This document shows, piece after piece, positions 40,403 to 42,309 of a stretch of DNA of 42,309 nucleotides. Source of the stretch: an uncultured Sulfuricurvum sp. (GTDB lineage Bacteria; Campylobacterota; Campylobacteria; Campylobacterales; Sulfurimonadaceae); NCBI RefSeq assembly GCF_937936435.1, contig NZ_CALDDG010000075.1, forward strand, positions 1 to 42,309. Reading direction: 5' to 3'. Position 1 is the first letter of the stretch. Every line of letters begins with the position of its first letter. The position numbers were made by a program, and so were the translations under genes. Below the pieces are notes generated by a model that worked only from the letters and a program-made list of their open reading frames with translations, did no database searches and was not told the DNA's origin.

Positions 40403-41311
40403 ATGAACATAGAAGAACTTAATTCCCTCTACTCGCATGCGGGATACGTTACGTTCAAAGAGGGGCCGGAGGGATTCCCTGTCGCTCACATCACGACTCC
40501 CTATGCTACCGCCATCATCACCCTATACGGTGCACAGCTCCTCTCCTATACTTTTGCTACCGACACTAACGATCTATTGTTTCTCAGTGAAAAAGCGATT
40601 TTTAAAGAGGGAACACCTATCCGGGGCGGTGTCCCGATTTGCTGGCCGTGGTTCGGTCCCGATCCGCAAAATCAGGGGCGAAGTGACCACGGACTCGCAC
40701 GTACCCGCATGTGGAATGTCGTCTCTTCCGATCTTCTAAATAATCGAGAATGCCGTCTTATCTTGGAACTGAACGATACCCCGGAAACCTATGCACTGTG
40801 GCCTCACCGCTTCCGTCTCACGCTGACACTCACCGTAGGCGAAACACTCGCGATGGAACTCACCACCCATAACCTCGGCGATACCGCTATGGAACTTACA
40901 CAGGCACTTCATACCTATTTTAAGCTCGGTGATATTACCCATACGACGATCACAGGATTAGAAAGATTTGCCTACAGCGATAAAACCGACGGCGGAGCTG
41001 AAAAGAAAGCAGATAATCCTATCCGTATCCATGCGGAAACGGACCGTATTTATCCGTTTGACGGCGGTGATATTGTCATAAACGATGAGTCGTTCGCCCG
41101 AAATATCCGCATTAAATGTGAGAATAGTAAAACGGTAGTAGTCTGGAACCCGTGGATAAGAGTCTGTAAGTTAAAAGCCGACCTAACACCCGAAGATTAC
41201 ACAAAGACGGTCTGCATTGAGACCGCCAATGCGGGAAGTGAGATTATTACCGTACAACCCAAAGAGAGCTATACGCTAAAGGCACTCTACTCGATAGAAG
41301 GAGACGATTAA
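40403..41311 (+). CDS. D-hexose-6-phosphate mutarotase (YeaD-like aldose 1-epimerase)
   Basis: The 302-residue protein interconverts alpha and beta anomers of glucose-6-phosphate. Family features are RGGVPICWPWFGP (about 74-86), SDHGLARTRMW with the catalytic histidine at about 96, and the C-terminal CIETANAG with the catalytic glutamate at about 273. Length is typical of YeaD rather than GalM. It probably forms a short operon with the ABC-F gene. Its 3' end overlaps the convergent DUF1104-like gene by four bases. Confidence 0.9.
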   Translation: MNIEELNSLYSHAGYVTFKEGPEGFPVAHITTPYATAIITLYGAQLLSYTFATDTNDLLFLSEKAIFKEGTPIRGGVPICWPWFGPDPQNQGRSDHGLARTRMWNVVSSDLLNNRECRLILELNDTPETYALWPHRFRLTLTLTVGETLAMELTTHNLGDTAMELTQALHTYFKLGDITHTTITGLERFAYSDKTDGGAEKKADNPIRIHAETDRIYPFDGGDIVINDESFARNIRIKCENSKTVVVWNPWIRVCKLKADLTPEDYTKTVCIETANAGSEIITVQPKESYTLKALYSIEGDD

Positions 41312-41685
41312 CGTCCTCCCCCTTTGCCTCCACCCATTCCGCCGCCCATGCCTGAGCCCATGCCGTTTCCTTGCATCAACCCCTGTCCGCTCCCTTGATT
41401 TTTCATTTTAGGTGTGCGGTTTTCAGGACGATTCATAAACTTCTCTTTTTGTTCCGTCGTCATCGTGGATTGTCGATTCATCAATTCATTGTGTAACGCT
41501 TCACGCTCCTGCTGAGACGTCATTGTCCCCCGTTTTTCCAACAACTCATCCGTACTCATCGTTTTAAACCGATTTTGGATTTCGTTTTGAACCTGTACAC
41601 GTTCTTGATTCGTTGCCGCAGTAGCACCGAATGCCAATGTAGCCGCCAAAGCCGAAGCCGACAATAGAGTTATGACTGTTTTCAT
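41308..41685 (-). CDS. Periplasmic DUF1104-like protein with Gly/Met-rich tail
   Basis: A 125-residue exported protein with a signal peptide (about 1-23, LLSASALAATLAFGATA). A helical repeat follows, with MSTDELLEKRGTMTSQQEREALHNELMNRQSTMTTEQKEKF resembling DUF1104 proteins of Campylobacter and Helicobacter. A low-complexity tail of glycine and methionine ends in GGKGGGR. The Met-rich tail could bind copper or another soft metal, but that is inference. The ATG at 41685 follows AGGAGG. It converges with the YeaD-like gene. The 137 bases upstream are AT-rich and hold divergent promoters only. Confidence 0.75.
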   Translation of the reverse strand: MKTVITLLSASALAATLAFGATAATNQERVQVQNEIQNRFKTMSTDELLEKRGTMTSQQEREALHNELMNRQSTMTTEQKEKFMNRPENRTPKMKNQGSGQGLMQGNGMGSGMGGGMGGGKGGGR

Positions 41686-41821
41686 CTGAAACCTCCTGTG
41701 TGGATAAGATAATTATAGTCCCGATATGTTACAGATTTGTTAATCTCGTTTTATATGCCGATCATTGATAATTAAATAATATTTTTTTTGGTACAATAAT
41801 ATTTTGCCTTCATAAGGAAAA

Positions 41822-42269
41822 ATGATGCAAACACTTACGGAACATATTGCTTCTGTTATCCATGAATACAGAGAGAATCGGTTGTTTGAAGAGTGGCTTT
41901 CTACAGATACCGCTTCGGTATTTGCAAAAGCATTTAATCTCATGTGTACGCATCATGCCGATAAAGAACAGCTATTTTCCGGCGGGAAAGAGTTGTTCCG
42001 TATCGGAGTACCGCCCGGTGCGATGTTACTGATGATTGAAAAAATACAATCGCACGTTCCCGTCGAGTGCATTGCGACGTTGGCATCCCAAAAACATATC
42101 CTTGCCTATGCCTATCTGATGGAAAAACTGGACTTTGACCGTCGCAATCTGGAACATTTGGTACACGACTCCGTAAACCTATTCACTACGGCGAATCATA
42201 TGATCGCCATCGCCCATATTCGGTGGTTGAAACAATGGATAGAAGCGCGCATGGACATGCGGACCGATC
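41822..42269 (+). CDS. Unidentified protein, 3'-truncated by contig end
   Basis: The ATG at 41822 has AAGGA a few bases upstream (another ATG follows at 41825). About 149 genomic codons remain, predicted to be a helical soluble protein (SVIHEYRENRLFEEWLS, RIGVPPGAMLLMIEKIQ, DSVNLFTTANHMIAIAHIRWLKQWIE). The all-helical pattern with histidines might be an N-terminal sensor of a larger signalling protein such as a globin-coupled diguanylate cyclase. This is a guess from texture only. The reading frame continues to 42304, but the last ten or so residues (IGRASCRERV) are translated adapter and must not be annotated. Confidence 0.6.
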
Positions 42270-42309
42270 AGATCGGAAGAGCGTCGTGTAGGGAAAGAGT
42301 GTAGATCTC
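42270..42309. other. Illumina TruSeq adapter contamination
   Basis: From AGATCGGAAGAGCGTCGTGT to the last base, all 40 bases read as the reverse complement of the standard Illumina TruSeq universal adapter (known sequence). It is therefore a library artefact joined to the genomic end near 42269. Confidence 0.97.

Noticed and set aside
1..42309. tRNA, rRNA, CRISPR array, insertion sequence or prophage
   Set aside because: I looked through the intergenic gaps by eye, all of them about 210 bases or shorter, and saw no cloverleaf, repeat-spacer pattern, transposase or integrase.

Overview
The window looks like a near-complete contig from a draft genome of a chemolithotrophic Campylobacterota (Epsilonproteobacteria), most likely a Sulfuricurvum/Sulfurimonas relative. 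This is inferred from protein character, moderate GC, short AT-rich promoters with a TATAAT-like -10 but no clear -35, a DUF1104-like protein and dense c-di-GMP signalling genes. The last 40 bases (42270-42309) are not genomic. They match the Illumina TruSeq adapter, so the right edge is an assembly edge. I see no rRNA, tRNA, CRISPR array, transposase or prophage.

Layout. 1-3963 (+): 5'-truncated PpiD/SurA-like chaperone, ftsA (TTG start), ftsZ and a small J-domain protein. 3995-7510 (-): MlaF-type ABC ATPase, DUF4149 membrane protein, prmC, M48 protease whose ribosome binding site lies in a hairpin, and a 65-aa membrane protein. 7629-12221 (-): an iron island read in the order fiu/piuA-like receptor, piuC/ybiX hydroxylase, exbB, exbD, tonB. 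Two Fur-box-like sequences lie upstream, and two overlapping hairpins lie between receptor and hydroxylase. 12429-14525 (-): a second TonB-dependent receptor. 14674-19253 (+): a 50-aa four-cysteine protein, then a tightly packed TolC-MacA-MacB(ATPase)-MacB(permease) tripartite exporter. 19299-23220: an uncharacterised protein, MscL with an added zinc ribbon, and a three-gene operon (outer-membrane barrel, PstS-like periplasmic protein, membrane HD-GYP protein).

23431-35458 is a nitrate-assimilation island: narK transporter, a fused PP2C phosphatase/Ser-Thr kinase, (an unrelated NYN protein and a D,D-carboxypeptidase), an IscR-like Rrf2 regulator, a porin, siroheme synthesis genes (Met8/CysG-N and CobA), nirA nitrite reductase and nasA/narB nitrate reductase. 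Three promoters (narK, porin, cobA-nirA-nasA) share the same two-part control module: a 17-bp palindrome TGATTA-N5-TAATCA (perfect at narK and cobA, degenerate at the porin), and, 44-45 bp downstream, a -10 box followed by a conserved AGATAAAAAA.TCTTAAATA-like element. This defines a small, apparently undescribed regulon.

The most unusual item is the C-terminus of NirA. It carries about 100 residues beyond the sirohaem domain that resemble the C-lobe of a Ser/Thr kinase. Over a 33-residue ungapped block it is identical at 15 positions to the PP2C-kinase encoded in the same island. The assimilatory enzyme may therefore have captured a kinase fragment, and the kinase may act on, or dock to, the pathway.

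35549-42269: a haem-binding (CxxCH) DUF3365/PAS/GGDEF/EAL sensor, a small membrane protein, an Uup-type ABC-F ATPase, a YeaD-type hexose-phosphate epimerase, a DUF1104-like periplasmic protein, and an unidentified gene cut off by the adapter.
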